Below are positions 46,167 to 60,280 of a stretch of 64,000 nt of DNA, one piece after another. Both the position numbers and the translations under genes were made by a program. Numbering within the stretch: the stretch's first letter is position 1; every line of letters starts with the position of its first letter. Source of the DNA: Cerrena zonata (lineage: Eukaryota > Basidiomycota > Agaricomycetes > Polyporales > Cerrenaceae); NCBI GenBank assembly GCA_038087015.1, contig JASBNA010000029.1, positions 186,001 through 250,000 of the forward strand, given 5' to 3'. Under the pieces are notes generated by a model. That model was not told where the DNA came from and did not search any database. It worked only from the letters and a program-made list of their open reading frames with translations.

Positions 46167-47975
46167 ATGTCCTTTGAGGCCCTTGTTGACAATAGCTTTC
46201 TGAAATGTTTTGCTATCGGCGGCATGTCAGTAAACAAGCCCATAGATATCTGCCTAGCTGATAGTACTTGCATATCTACAGCCTTTACGGAATCACTGTC
46301 GCACAAGCATACCACTATTTTCGAACATCAAGAGAAGATGCAGCATGGATGAAATGGCTGGCTAGTGCTGTCATGTACGTACTATCCCTCCTTTCAGGAT
46401 GACCTCCCACATGCTGGAATAGATTCCTTGAAACTGCGCATATGGTGGTTTATATCAAACAAATTGATTACTACCGGGGCTTTCGTAGCCATCCATTCTG
46501 GTCAGTCTCATGTCCTTACATTTGCTTACCTTGTATTGAACCTTTTCACAGGACCATAACAGTACGTTCCTTAATTGTATGAAACCATGTACGTCCATGT
46601 TGCTATCCACTTCGCTCAAGACTGCGTATGCACTCGAGGTATTCTACTTACTACCAATAAAATCCTCCCACTTTGCTAACTATCGAGCAGATTGTGATTG
46701 AGATTCTGGTAAACGGGTAATATCCGTTATATATATGTCCTGCATCCATTTCACCCCGCTGATCTCTCTCATAGATTCTATATCTATAGAATCTGGATGT
46801 GTTAGTGCTATTTATATTCTCACAATAGCCGTTTTGACTCAGATCGATAGTGAGCAAGAAAACCCCTCTAGTCATCGGAATAGTTTGTCACCATACTCTT
46901 TGTCATAATCAAGACTCACATCACCACAAAATTAGGTTTTGATCTTTATTGCACGGATTGTAACCTTTCTGCGTATGTATATCATTTTTTCAATGTCAGA
47001 AGAAAATCAGTAACTGATTTCCATTAGTTTGGCTGGTCGGGATAATCATATCAGTTCGTAGTAGATCTGAGTATGGTCGATTCGTCAAAGTCTGTATTTG
47101 CTGTTATCGTCACTAAGATTGCTACCAGACATTAATTCTCTAACATTTTCAGCTAGGGTTTATTGCCACGACAAGCCTAGTCATTGTGATAAATACTATA
47201 ATAGCAGCAACAATGGCGTTCTATCTGAGGCAGAGCAATGCAAAGCGTCCAAGGTTCGTATGTTCCTTCTTATACTACCAGAATGTCGCTCAGTTCTCGA
47301 TCAGACCTCATAGTGTTGTCACCTGGTTATTGGCGTATTATGTGAACACCGGGGCAATTCTCGCGTAGGATTAGAAGTGCTTTCTTTAACTCGACTATGA
47401 CTCAAACTTACTCTCATACGCTCAGATCGCTTTCGATTGCTATATTAGTGACAGGATGCATAGTATGGTTTGTTACCGCCCACACGTATCCTCTTGCCTT
47501 ACCATACTCCTCTAGACCTTCTACGTGTACAACTTTGACACGTTTGCGATCCAGCCTCCCGGCCCGACAGTTCTGCGAGAATTTCTGTACGCAGGGCTTT
47601 GGAATCTTTTTGCAAAAGGTATGTCTATACTGCAGTATCTCCCGTTTGAAGGTCATAATCTCACATGCCTTACGCAACAGTTCTGGCCAATTCCTTCTTT
47701 GCCGTGTACGTGATACTAATAATACGTACTTATGTTGTTATCTTGAACGTTTATTGACAGCTTAAACTCTCGGCTCATGCTGAGAGCCAAAATGGACCAA
47801 CCAGTCGTTATTGACACCAATGCGTTCGTCCAGGCCCAGGAGTCATTGGGCTGTAGCTCGGAAGTTAGTGCGGTACGTACTACTCAGCATTGCCCCGTGC
47901 CTGTTTGCTGACTCCACCCAATAGATACGCTTCAAAATTGCCACAGAGGCCGTTGAATCCACTGATCAAATGTAG
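46167..47975 (+). CDS. DUF6534 membrane protein, array copy D
   Basis: Same 17-exon plan and an open frame throughout: MSFEALVDNSFLKCFAIGG, YGITVAQAYHYFRTSRED, FLETAHMVVYIKQIDYYRG, IVIEILVNGFYIYRIWM, VLIFIARIVTFLLWLVGII, IATTSLVIVINTIIAATM, VVTWLLAYYVNTGAILA, TFYVYNFDTFAIQPPGPTVL, REFLYAGLWNLFAK and LNSRLMLRAKMDQPVVID. Stop at 47973-47975 after ESTDQM. Exon 4 (GACCATAACA) and exon 5 keep 10 and 18 bases. It is convergent with the intact promethin-like gene 215 bases away. Function unknown. Confidence 0.82.
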
Positions 47976-48189
47976 TGCAACAAAACTCGCACTTACCAAC
48001 TGGAATTTGTCCTCAGCTGGTTTTGTCGAACGTTTCATTTTCTCCATTCTTATTCCTCTTGATCTTTTTGTATCTATCTATTCCTACGAACTATGTATTT
48101 TCAGATTATTCCGTATGAAGGATTCCTCAGTCCGTCGATAGAGATCTCCTTCAAATATTATTATTATTCAATGAAGCGGAAGCTAACAG

Positions 48190-49172
48190 TCATTCTTCAC
48201 GTTTGACACCTACATCCGTGTTGTCCTGCGCTTCCTGCTTAGAATCGGCTCCGAATGCGACTACAACAGTGGACCCGACGGAGTCGGCAACGCTACTCCT
48301 CTCGTCTTCATCCTGGTGGTCGCTTTCCATCTTTCCAGCCGACGAAGTAGGTTCTATTGGATTGTAAATCCCTTGCACTACTGCCCCTCCATGCTGGCGA
48401 GAAGAGTCTGTGATAGAGGCAGATATCGCAAAGAAGCGATCTTTGACCTCCCGCGCCCATATTACACCTCCGTCTCTCACCCCGTGATCCCTGATACGAG
48501 AGATGAGATGAAGAGCTAGAAAGCTCCCGATGATTGTCGTGGTGAGGAAGACAGAGACAAAGAAGAGAATGACAAGTGTCATTGTAAGCACTGAGCCTAT
48601 GAAGTGAAGGTATCAATCTTGAGATTTGAAACATAAATCGAGCAATTGTAGAACACTCACCGAATGCGGCGATCGCTACAGCAGAGACGATAAGGGCTCC
48701 GGCGAGGGCGAAGAAAAGGCATGATCCTAGTACGAATAGAGAGAATCCTCTGTAGAATACATGAAACAAGATCAGTAAACGGAGTATCAAACGTGGCAGG
48801 CATTATTGGAGGATGAACCGGTTCATCAGCGTCCTGTGTACTTACATGAAGGCAATAACTGGTAAGAGACTCAAGAGACCCCATGTAGAGAGAAACGTCT
48901 ATTCAATAACAGTCGTGTAACTATGTATACAGGATATAGTTGAACATCAAGCACTTACTGAATGGACGGGCTTCTTTTGGAACGAACGCATAAGGGCGTT
49001 CACACCTGGGCGTACATACTCCGACTCCGCTCTGAAGAGGTCATATCAGTAACCATAGTCCGGAGGTGAATATACACGTAATCTCTCACTTGTCAGAGAG
49101 TTGTATCACAGTACTCGCGCTTCTTTCGAAGTAAGACTGCAAGTCTTCATTGTTCACTTGAGCAACGGCCAT
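48190..49172 (-). CDS. Promethin/LDAF1-like hairpin membrane protein (intact copy D)
   Basis: Five exons from ATG at 49172 (MAVAQVNNEDLQSYFERSAS) join in phase to a stop at 48190. The N-terminal 80 residues are amphipathic and charged (ESEYVRPGVNALMRSFQKKP). They are followed by a hydrophobic core of two hairpin-like pairs: LFVLGSCLFFALAGALIVSA and LTMTLVILFFVSVFLTTTII. The C-terminal 110 residues are acidic and disordered, ending VGVKREE. This layout matches lipid-droplet promethin-type proteins (yeast Ldo, human LDAF1), but I place it by layout and composition, so the family name is tentative. Damaged relatives lie at 32229-32497 and 38170-39017. Confidence 0.68.
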
Positions 49173-49753
49173 GACGTCGAGTTTATTTATGAGAGAACCG
49201 CGACTTCACGACTGGAATAGAGTATACAAGTCAAAACTTGAATAGAGAGGGTATACCGAGGTGAGGGATCAAAGGAATGTGAATAATTATGAAGTCCAGC
49301 TCAGTTCAAGTTCAGCGTGAAAGCGAAGGTTAGTATTTGTCTTGGTGCAAACCAAATCAGGCTGAAGGCATGACGAGAGGGAGGGAGCGTCATACCCCGG
49401 ATGATCGATCGAGATTGATGGGATAATAAATGGGCCACTTGTATATTTCCTCGTCTCTTCAAAACGTTCAAGCTCTCAGAATCTCAAACGCTTTCGCATT
49501 AAGGTCAGCTTGAACGTTAACCCAAGTCCAGGCTCGGAAACGGCCTAAAGCATGTACGCCCTTCGTCGCCCTCACGACAGAAATGACCAACGATTTCAAA
49601 ATCGCCAAAGCAGTAAGCTTACAGAAAACCAAAATCTACAATACTGTTTACTGTTCAAAAAATGTTTAAATCGCAAAAACGTGGGTTAGAGCTCTAGTGT
49701 AAGTCCATGTTGGTATCATTATATCGACACACATCACATCGTGTCTGTTTGGT
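49173..49753. other. Right boundary of the array and GMD 3' region
   Basis: About 0.6 kb with the promoter of the promethin-like gene on the left and the GMD terminator on the right. No coding frame was supported, and ligase or DUF6534 similarity ends before this point. Confidence 0.45.
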
Positions 49754-51322
<1,569 letters not shown>

Positions 51323-53171
51323 GGTTGTTGTATGGAGAGCAGAGAAGGTGGTGGATAGGGTCCAAGTCCGCAGTTGCGACTGGTTGCGTGTGTGATATAA
51401 TCGATCGACAGTCGGTGCTAGAGAGCCACAATTTATTTTATAGCGGCCCTAGTCAGCCCTGGCCTTAGTCTCCTTATGCGCTGGCGGTGTTTGAAGGCAC
51501 CCTAACCATCGCAACCTGCACGCCATCCACTCGCCTCTACTATCAGGGGAGCCGTACTAAGGTTCACCATCTTGCGGCTTCTCTTCGTAAACGAATCGCG
51601 ATGTAACGGGGTGCTTGCGCCTCACGCTTTCCATGCTTTGTGGGGCTCCACTTGATATCCATAACCGAGATCATGATGTCCTATGCGTTTTATGTCTTTT
51701 TCAAGGGTAACATCGACTCAGAAACATGCATACAATCATCTCCGGCGCAGGAGACCCTACAATATAAGCGACCCATATAATCGGCTAAATATATATGCGC
51801 GCTTGGCTACACTTCGACTTCTTGATACGTATGTTATTATTAGATAGAGTTGTCCTACCTTGGGATAGCACTGAAATTGTGGCAGACCAAAGCTAACATG
51901 AATGATGCTCAGAAGTTCTGAATGTTGAGCGAAACAATCCAGCTGTCGCGGCACGACGGTCGGTGCCTGATTCAGAGTCTAGGGTCCAATAGGCCGTAAA
52001 TTAAGGACATAGTAAGGAGTTATATTCTTGCCACGATCTTCCCGAGTACGATCGAAACATAAATAACGTGTCTGGGGCCTTGGCATGTGGAATAGAAACC
52101 GTGTCAATTGACTCCTGTGTAGTAATAAAAAGTAGCCACTCTTTAATACACAGACAGAAATCAGAACACACCACGTCATAAAGTTGAGATCTTATACGCC
52201 TTCTCGACAGCATCATATGGACCTATTAATCAAATTAAAAAAAGACCCTAGGCAGATAAACATTTTGTAAACTATACCGTAACCTCCTCGCAAACTGGCA
52301 TCAGTATTGATCACGATTAGTGCAGCCATTTTAGTTTTGAGCATGTTGGAGGACGAACATTCTAAATCGCGACACCAGTTCTGCAAGTTTGCTCAATCAC
52401 CATGGGTGGTGAATCATGATGGACCATTAGAGAACATCGAAAGTAGCTGGTTGGCGATACAATGAGTATGTATTCCTGTTCTTCCCTGACAGCAAATGCA
52501 TGGTGGTCATGTTGCTTGTCCTGATGAGCAACGTGTGTTTAGGAGAGTAGTAAACCTTGTAATAGTCGCTATTAGCGGCGGCGCGACGTACGACTGCAAA
52601 CTGATAAATATAACAGCATGGTTCTAGCAGTTGAGCACATATTGCTCATTGTGGATGCCATGGTGTGTGGGCCCCTGACGAACTCGAAGATTTAAGCTTC
52701 GGATATTGAAGCTTTGAAGCAAGAACATGCCCGTCAGGATGATGACGTAGTCACTAGGTCCTTATGAGCGCTTAGTGCTGTTCGCTTCTTAACTCGGAAC
52801 CGTGACTCACTTGGAGAACTTCGAGCTTCAAGTTCTTTTTGAACTGTCCATATTCTTGTTGCTCACCCTGTTATCACTGGCAATCATACTAGCTCAATTT
52901 CTGAAATACATCCCCATATAGACGCAGACGCGTCAGAGCTGTCCGCACAAGACGTTGCATACGAGATCTAAACGTCCTGGGTATCCGTAACCTATACATT
53001 CTCAGGCGAAGACTCTGCCTGAACGTTATTTTATGACAGGTAAAGGGAAACCCGGTGATCGTATTTCTGGTTTGACATTACGCAACGGCAGAAGCTATCT
53101 TCTGATTTTAAGGCAGACCTCAAGTCATCACATGTCGCAAGCACCTAGAGGGTATGGACGTTGTAAGGCTT
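51323..53171. other. Intergenic, 1.8 kb
   Basis: Upstream of GMD and without a recognisable gene. Open frames here are short and lack motifs. The first 130 bases contain the GMD core promoter. Confidence 0.4.
51434..51443 (-). promoter_or_regulatory. TATA-like box of GMD
   Basis: On the minus strand the sequence CTATAAAATA lies about 112 bases upstream of the GMD start codon. Assigned by sequence and position only. Confidence 0.45.
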
Positions 53172-54033
53172 TTACTTAAGGAAGAGCAGCGCCGTGACTA
53201 ATGGTACATTGGCTACAGCGTACGCCGTTGCATCTTCACTAATGAACTCTTCTGACATAATCTGACCAGGAGGCATCGTACGATAGAGGCACTCACGGCT
53301 TTCCTCCCTCTCTATGGTAGAGTTGATTCCCAACTTCACTGAATCTGCGTTGAACAGAACCTGGTCACCATTATGCCTGCGCTTTGTGTAGAACACCAGG
53401 TTACCACCTCGGATTTAACTCAACCAGCGCTCCACAATAACACAGTCAGAGTTAAGGACGATTGAGCTTAAACCGAGGTGTCATGCCAACCTTCCACCCT
53501 ATCACCTCCTCGCCAGGTACCTTCTGACATATCAAGATGGCAGAACAGAATTCAGCCACAGAATGGTTCGCCGCCTTGTGTCTTTGGGTTCCTTCTTTCT
53601 TCTTTCAGACCAAATGGTCCAAGTGACGTCCTCAGCGTACTTGTCAGCGTATGTTCCTTGCTGATGTTTGACAGCGTCAAACTGATGCGTTTACTCATGA
53701 GGACTGGCAGGTGCTGTTCGAACTGTCCTTCCGTTGCTGCCGGCTCGGGTCGAACATTTAGAAGCACCTCTGTTTATATTTGAGAGCTGGCCGTAGAATG
53801 AAATCGGCTTCTCCGACTCTCAGCGGCCTCAGTGTTCCGAGTTAAGTCGAGGTGGTACTCGAACAGGTACTTCCAGATCCTTTCGGGGGTATACTCTGTC
53901 CAACAATTTTTGGACCTTCCTTCCGTTTGCAGTAGCCTTTTACGAAAACTGATCTTTCTGTAGGGTACATAAACCTCCTCCCACTCAACATCTGAACCCC
54001 AGCCTCCATCGCCCTGCAACGCTTGTGGCACAC
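53172..54033 (-). other. Cluster of unassigned minus-strand coding-like frames
   Basis: Three successive frames (53774-54031, 53552-53767, 53172-53396) have protein-like composition, for example EEVYVPYRKISFRKRLLQ, NVRPEPAATEGQFEQHL and VLFNADSVKLGINSTIERE. I could not join them into one gene, and no family was recognised. They may be exons of a decayed gene or mobile element upstream of the copper radical oxidase. Confidence 0.3.
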
Positions 54034-54034
54034 G

Positions 54035-57000
54035 ATGGCATCCTTGCTATCTCCACTGTTGGTCCTCGCATCGTTTGCACCTAATGTATCTTATACTCCT
54101 ATGCTTCTAGTACGGATATTGCTCATGTTTTCTACAGATTATTCACGCATTTCACATCGGCTCCCTTAGTGGGGAGGAAAGTGTTGGTGCCCATATTTTG
54201 GCGACTAGAGACATTCCAGCCCCATGGCAGTTCGCGGCGTGTTATGTGTTCGTCGCTTCCCTCAATCGTCATTCTAATGCTCAGCGTTGATTGACCAATT
54301 TGTCCCTGTTAGAGATGGCGCTCACGGACGTGTGTTCTCGACTCAGCTGCCTGATAACCCCGGTTTGACCATCGAAAGTTGCATTGCTAGCTGTAGCTCT
54401 CAAGGTTTTACTCTCGCCGGGGCGGAATTCGGGTATTTATTTATAGTTATATTGGATTCAACATAGACAGTACTAACTCCGTACTAGCGTTCAATGTTTC
54501 TGCGGCAACACACTTATTAATGGGGCTACCGTTGGTCAACCAGCTGACTGCAATATGAATTGCGGTGGTAATCCAACGTAAGTTATTGATTCCTAACACT
54601 GTACCGTATGCTTCTCACTGACAATGTCACTTAGTGAGACATGCGGTGGCCCCAACAGGCTCTCTGTATACACCTCTACGGGTAACGTTGTCGCACTGCC
54701 TGTGCCTACGCCTCAGAACACAAGCCTTCCAAATGGCTGGGCGTACCAAGGATGTTTACAGTGAGTATATGCCTCTCATCCTCATCCAATCCGACCCGAC
54801 TGATCGACATAGGGATGTCGGAACACGGGTCTTCCCACACCAATTGAACTGGGTGGATAACACCACAGTGGTAGACTGTATTAACCAATGTCAAGCATTC
54901 GGTTACCCCGCTGTGGGCCTCGAGTTCGGTAATCAATGCTTCTGTGGTGACGTCTCAGATTCTCAGAACAATAGCCCCGGACTCGCTCCGGAGAGTGATT
55001 GCTCGTTCCCCTGTTCTGGAGATCCTACTCATCTCTGCGGTGGTGCGAACCGTCTTAGTGTGAGTATTGTATCTCAGCATACAACCTGCCATCCTAATAA
55101 TGTTGAACGTAGTACTATTCATTCAATGGAAACCTTGATGTCTGGCACACACCTGCGAATACTGGAGGCTACCAAGTAAGTAACCTCTTTGAGTGAGTTG
55201 ATGTCTCGATCCTGACGTGAATATAGTTCCTCATTGGTGGCTTGGTCGTACCTTTGGTAGCTACAGTCGGTATAAACGGCAAAGTCAACTTCCTCGAGAA
55301 ACTTGGTACCGGTTTCCCTAACTCCACGGGTGCCTATGAACTCGACCTTAGTCTTGTAAATGACTTCGAACATGCCTGGCGTGAACTCCACGTTCATTCG
55401 GACGTATTCTGCTCTGCCAGTCTTATCCTTCCGGACAAAGGTGCTCGACAACTCAATGTTGGTGGCTGGAGTCTCGATAGTACATTTGGCGTGCGGTTGT
55501 ATACTCCGGATGGAACTGCTGGTGTGAATGGGACTAACGACTGGGAAGAAAACTTCAATGAACTTCACCTTCAGGCATGCATCTTTCTTCTTCGGTTCTT
55601 ATTTTATATATTGATATCAGTTTATGGTTTGTAGCAAGGACGATGGTATCCTAGCTCTCTGGTTATGCCGAATGGCTCCGTTCTAGTTGTTGGCGGAGAG
55701 GCGGGAAGCAACGGTGCTCCTGTTCCCACTCTAGAAATCCTTCCCACTCCTGCAGGAGGGCCGACCTTCCTGTTCATGGACTGGTTGCAACGCACGGATC
55801 CTAACAACCTATACCCGTTTTTACATGTCCTTCCTAGTGGCAATATCTTTGTTGGTGAGTCGATGCAAAAAAACCAGGTTCTATTGTATACTTATACATT
55901 TGTCATAGGCTATTACAATGAAGCCCGTATTCTCAACCCTATAACCTTCGACACCATCACAGTCCTCCCGAATATGCCTGGCTCCGTGACCACTTTTACA
56001 GCTGGTCGTACATACCCCATGGAAGGAACTGCAGTATTGCTCCCTCAGCATGCACCGTACACTGACCCTATTGAGATATTAATCTGTGGGGGTTCAGATC
56101 TCAATTTCCAGGCACTCGATAACTGTGTTACTATTGCCCCAGAGTCTCCGAACCCAACCTGGACTCTTGAGCGTATGGTAGGTGTTGAGTTAGTTCTTGC
56201 GTCATTGACCCTATTGACTTAATTTTACAGCCATCTAAACGTGTCATGCCATGCATGGCTGGTACGCCTTCCTGTCATTCACCTTCCCAGCACCTGATGA
56301 CATGATTCTCCTTAGCACTCCCCGATGGAACCTTCCTCATCGTCAACGGTGCTCAGCAAGGTGTAGCTGGCTTCGGTCTCGCCGATTTCCCTAACTTGCA
56401 AGCTCTCCTCTACGACCCCAGCCAACCCGTCCACCAACGTATCTCCGTTCTCGGCACGACTATCGTTGCGCGACTCTATCACTCGGAAGCTACAGTGAGT
56501 AGCATGGAAGATCTATTTATGCATCACATACTGAACGAAGTCTTACATAGCTTCTGCCTGATGGAAGAGTTCTCATCTCGGGAAGTGACCCTCAGACGAA
56601 TAACCCTGACGGGACGCCGAAGTTCCCAGAAGAGTTCCGTGTAGAAGTCTATGTCCCACCCTATCTCAGCGACGGCAGGACACAACCAAGTTTCACCATC
56701 ACTGACACGGATTGGACGTATGGTAGCACCCACACCATTATTGTTACCCTTCATCAGGGTGATACATCTACTATGCGGGTCTCTCTCGTCGCTGGTCAGT
56801 ATCTCGTTATCATTACCACCAGGTATTGCAATTGCTCATTATGATATTATATGCAGCTACGTCAAGCACTCACGGTAACGTTATGGGCGGTCGTACCATC
56901 TTCCCCGAATTTAACTGTGCAGGAAACACTTGCACTATCGTGGCTCCTCCTAACGCTAATATCTCTCCTCCTGGTTGGCACCAGCTTTTCATTCTCGATG

Positions 57001-57101
57001 GCCCAACTCCATCGCACTCTACTTTCGTCCGTATCGGTGGAGATCCTGGACGTCTTGGCGAATGGCCTCCATTCCCTGACTTCACTCGCCCCGGTTCATA
57101 A
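54035..57101 (+). CDS. WSC-domain copper radical oxidase (glyoxal-oxidase-like)
   Basis: Secreted copper enzyme oxidising aldehydes or alcohols to acids with H2O2 release. The signal peptide is [21 protein letters not shown]. Two WSC carbohydrate-binding modules follow, each with CFCG and CGGxNRLS signatures ([24 protein letters not shown] with [11 protein letters not shown]). The glyoxal-oxidase beta-propeller has the Cys of the Tyr-Cys cofactor in [14 protein letters not shown], its Tyr in [15 protein letters not shown], the axial Tyr-His pair in [19 protein letters not shown] and the last copper His in [11 protein letters not shown] within the C-terminal DUF1929 domain. Many introns. All copper ligands are present. 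WSC-bearing copper radical oxidases form a distinct group in wood-decay fungi. It is convergent with the sedolisin. Confidence 0.93.
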
Positions 57102-57428
57102 ACATTCGTTTGCGTGATTTGGATTTATGGACTTCTGTATACTCGGATATTGTTATTTGTGGTAGTCAGCCTGTTGTACTTTGACGGAACAGTTAGCTAT
57201 CCAATTCCTAGGTAAGACTAGCACAATACTATATGTTGTCTGTCCAATTGTGGGATTATATGGGCAAGTCTAAAACAGCCGAGGTCAGCCTGAGTCGTGT
57301 CGAGGGACCGCCGGCACGTCTAAGAATACATTCAAGAAGCTTCGATTTATTCTCTGAATTAGTCGGAAGGAGTAAAGCACTTCGATGCTGAAACCTCGAA
57401 GTAAGGTCTAAATAAAGTACAGAGCTAT
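57102..57428. other. Convergent 3' region, oxidase and sedolisin
   Basis: The two genes end tail to tail with 327 bases between stops. No coding frame is supported; it should contain both transcript ends. Confidence 0.5.
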
Positions 57429-59792
57429 TTATGTGTCAGGTACACCAGCCGCTGCGAGCATCTGGGCAAAACGAGGGGTCCCAAGACCCGTAATCTAGAG
57501 AAGAGGGTGCTATCAGTAAAAATAGATGCTATAGGAGTTGATGAGGCCAGCTTACGGGATCCCCTGAATAGAGGGCAAGGAGTTTTTAGCAATTCTTCGA
57601 GCATAAAATAGTTGATAAACTTACATCCTTTCGTTGCATTGAAGCCGACGGTACCACCTTGAATACTTTTCAGCTTATCATTATCGGATCGGGAAGAAAA
57701 TACATACATCCTGGATTACTTCCACTTGTGATATCATTGAACATTTGTGGATTCGCATATAAGCTATAAAATCATCAACAACAGTCCCAGAAGACAGCAA
57801 TATACTCACAAGGGATTTAAGAAGCCAAGTGGAGATTTACCAGCCTGAGCCAATCGATCATTCACAAGCGCAATTACGCTCGCAAATATAGGAGCAGACG
57901 CAGAAGTCCCGCTGATCACCATATTCTGACCTCCGTTCACAATCCCAACATCCACAGCCTGAGCAGCAACATCAGGATAACCTCGACCGCTGGCGTTGAA
58001 ACGACCGGCATAAATGTTACCGAGAGCTTCTAGGTAAGGTGGGACGGAAGAATCTTGGTAGGAAGGTCGGGCAAAGACGTTGGAAAACCCGCCAGTAGAG
58101 AGTTCTGCGCCTACTTCTGGGCTGAATTTGGCTGTACCGCCTACGGAGGTGATGTATGGACAACCTCCGGGGAAGGGAGGGCTAAATTCGAAGCAGGTAT
58201 CGTCTAGAAAGGACAATAAGTCAAATTGTTGGGATCGTTTGACAGTAGGTTACTCACTTCGTACAAATGTATCGCCAACACCGCCGTCCCCTGTCAAGTT
58301 CACGTTCTGCATTAAAAACAATGGAGATAGAAAGTATTTCGACATACCGGATGCAAATATAAGGGAAACGCCTCGAGCCCCCAAAGCCATGTACGAGTTA
58401 CAAATTCGTCTAAGTAGAATGAGTCCAGGCAGCCATGCAAAAGCTATTCACATACTGCGCCAGAGCTGGACTGATCCAGTCCTCACCCATTCCGTAACTC
58501 ATGCTCATCACCTATGCAAACAATATTAAGGGTAAGTCTAGTGATATAACGAAGCTCTCAAAACAAAAAGCTTACTTGAGGTGGGGACGTCTTGTTCATC
58601 AAATGTTCAACAACGTCCAAGAAACCTAGGGAGTCATCCGCAGTCTCATTTCCGACAGAGATAAAAGTAACAGGAACCCCAGTAGCGAGTCCGACAGTAT
58701 ATTGGATGTCAAGATTCTAATATTCACGTCAGATTATTTTCGGTACGACGGGCTCATTGAAGACTTTCGTACCGCTTCGGCAGCAGCTTTATCTGGGCCT
58801 TGAGGGTTTGAGCCTCCATCAATCATCTCCACAGCAAAGGTCGTATTTGAGGGCATGTCTGGCCTGACTTGTTTCAAAAAGGTTTCTAGATCGGCATTCT
58901 ATGGTCATAATAATGTTATTAAGGTGAAAGAGAGAATTTGGAAACAGACAGACCTGTGCCCAATAGTCAATTAGTCCAGGAACCGCAATCTGGTTGGACG
59001 GGTGAGTAGCAGGAGTATTAGGGATACCATACAAGCTTTGAAGACATTTCGGTGTAATTGTATTAGTACAAGAGGAATCCATTTTCCCGTCTCGTTTATA
59101 AAGAGTCCTGCGATGAGGCCGGGGTCGAGAGACGGAAACCGACAGAGACTGGGCAGCGGGCGTCCCGAACGAAACAGTAGGGTGTACCACCTCAATATGA
59201 GGTGCCAGATTATGCGGAATGGAATATTCTAGAGTACGAATAGAGAGCTCGTTGGTGCGTTTATTGATAAATGAATGGAAGGTTGTGTCAAAAAGGTCGT
59301 TTGCTTTGGAGATTGGTGCTGAGAAAGAGAGCCAGTTGCCAACAGAGCTATCCTGTTCGACGTCGGTGATTCCGTGCTCATCAAGCCACTCCCGGACGGC
59401 CGACACAGATTCGGGACTTGCTGATGTAAAGTTTTGAACCTAAAGTGAGTTTAGATGATAACAATCATTGTTGCGATAAAGATATCAAGTTTACTTACTT
59501 CGTCAACACTAAGATGTCGACCATATAGGGGGTTTCCAGGAACACTGACGTCGTAGAAGGCTTTTTCTAAGCCTGCCATGTCTCTCGGTTTGAGACCAAT
59601 CCGGAACTTCATGGCAGATTCTAGATCAGCAGCTTTCAATTTTTCAAAATCTGAGGGAATGTTAGAACGTTTTTCGTGTAGAGCCATAGAACGTCGCTGA
59701 GAGAACGAAACGGCGTAGACAGGTAGCATATGTGCCGCAAGAACCATCGTGAGCAAGGCGGAAGATAAAAAGAGTGACTGGCCCATCGCCAT
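57429..59792 (-). CDS. Sedolisin, tripeptidyl-peptidase family S53
   Basis: Secreted acid serine-carboxyl peptidase. The start at 59792 (MAMGQSLFLSSALLTMVLAA) gives a signal peptide, then an activation prodomain with GLKPRDMAGLEKAFYDVSVP, GNPLYGRHLSVDEV and NWLSFSAPISKANDLFD. The catalytic domain has the Glu-x3-Asp pair in AAAEANLDIQYTVGLA, the oxyanion Asp in FASGDGGVGD, FPGGCPYITSVGGTA and the nucleophile in VISGTSASAPIFASVIALV. The Ca-binding end reads GLGTPRFAQML. The gene is split into roughly ten exons. All catalytic residues are present. The closest known group is fungal tripeptidyl-peptidase of the sed2/aorsin type; exact specificity cannot be told. It is divergent from nothing close and convergent with the copper radical oxidase. 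Confidence 0.93.
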
Positions 59793-60280
59793 TGCGTGGG
59801 TTGGGTGTTGTTGGTCAAGCAGGGGTGTGCGACGTCAACGTACAGAACGGCGATAGTCTTTGCATAAATACCGACGGCTGCGGGCCATCGAAACACTCCA
59901 ATGGGCGCCGCTAGTAGGAAGTTCAGAAGTTCGGTTATGCACAGCATCGTCGGCTGTATATTGTGGGGATCCACTTAGCACGATGAGCTGTGAACGGTTA
60001 GAATTTTACCTTTGTGCAGGACGCATACGTAATTCCTAATGCGGACCGGTTTAGATCGTGTCAAAGAAAGGTCATTGAAATGATTGACGAGTTGTATGAA
60101 AAAAACTAGCCCTATATAAAGATAATGGCAGTTGGTAGCACGAAGACCGACTTATGTGACTCAGGCATATATAAATCGCGCTTCTAGATGAGGGTAAGCT
60201 ACAGGAAGTCTAAGACATGATGGAAGGCCTACTAACACCGCATCAAACACTCCAGTGAGATAGTACCATGGCACACTCGA
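59793..60280. other. Intergenic, sedolisin promoter
   Basis: About 0.5 kb between two minus-strand genes, AT-rich with several TATA-like runs (for example tatataaatcg near 60168). No supported coding frame. Confidence 0.4.
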
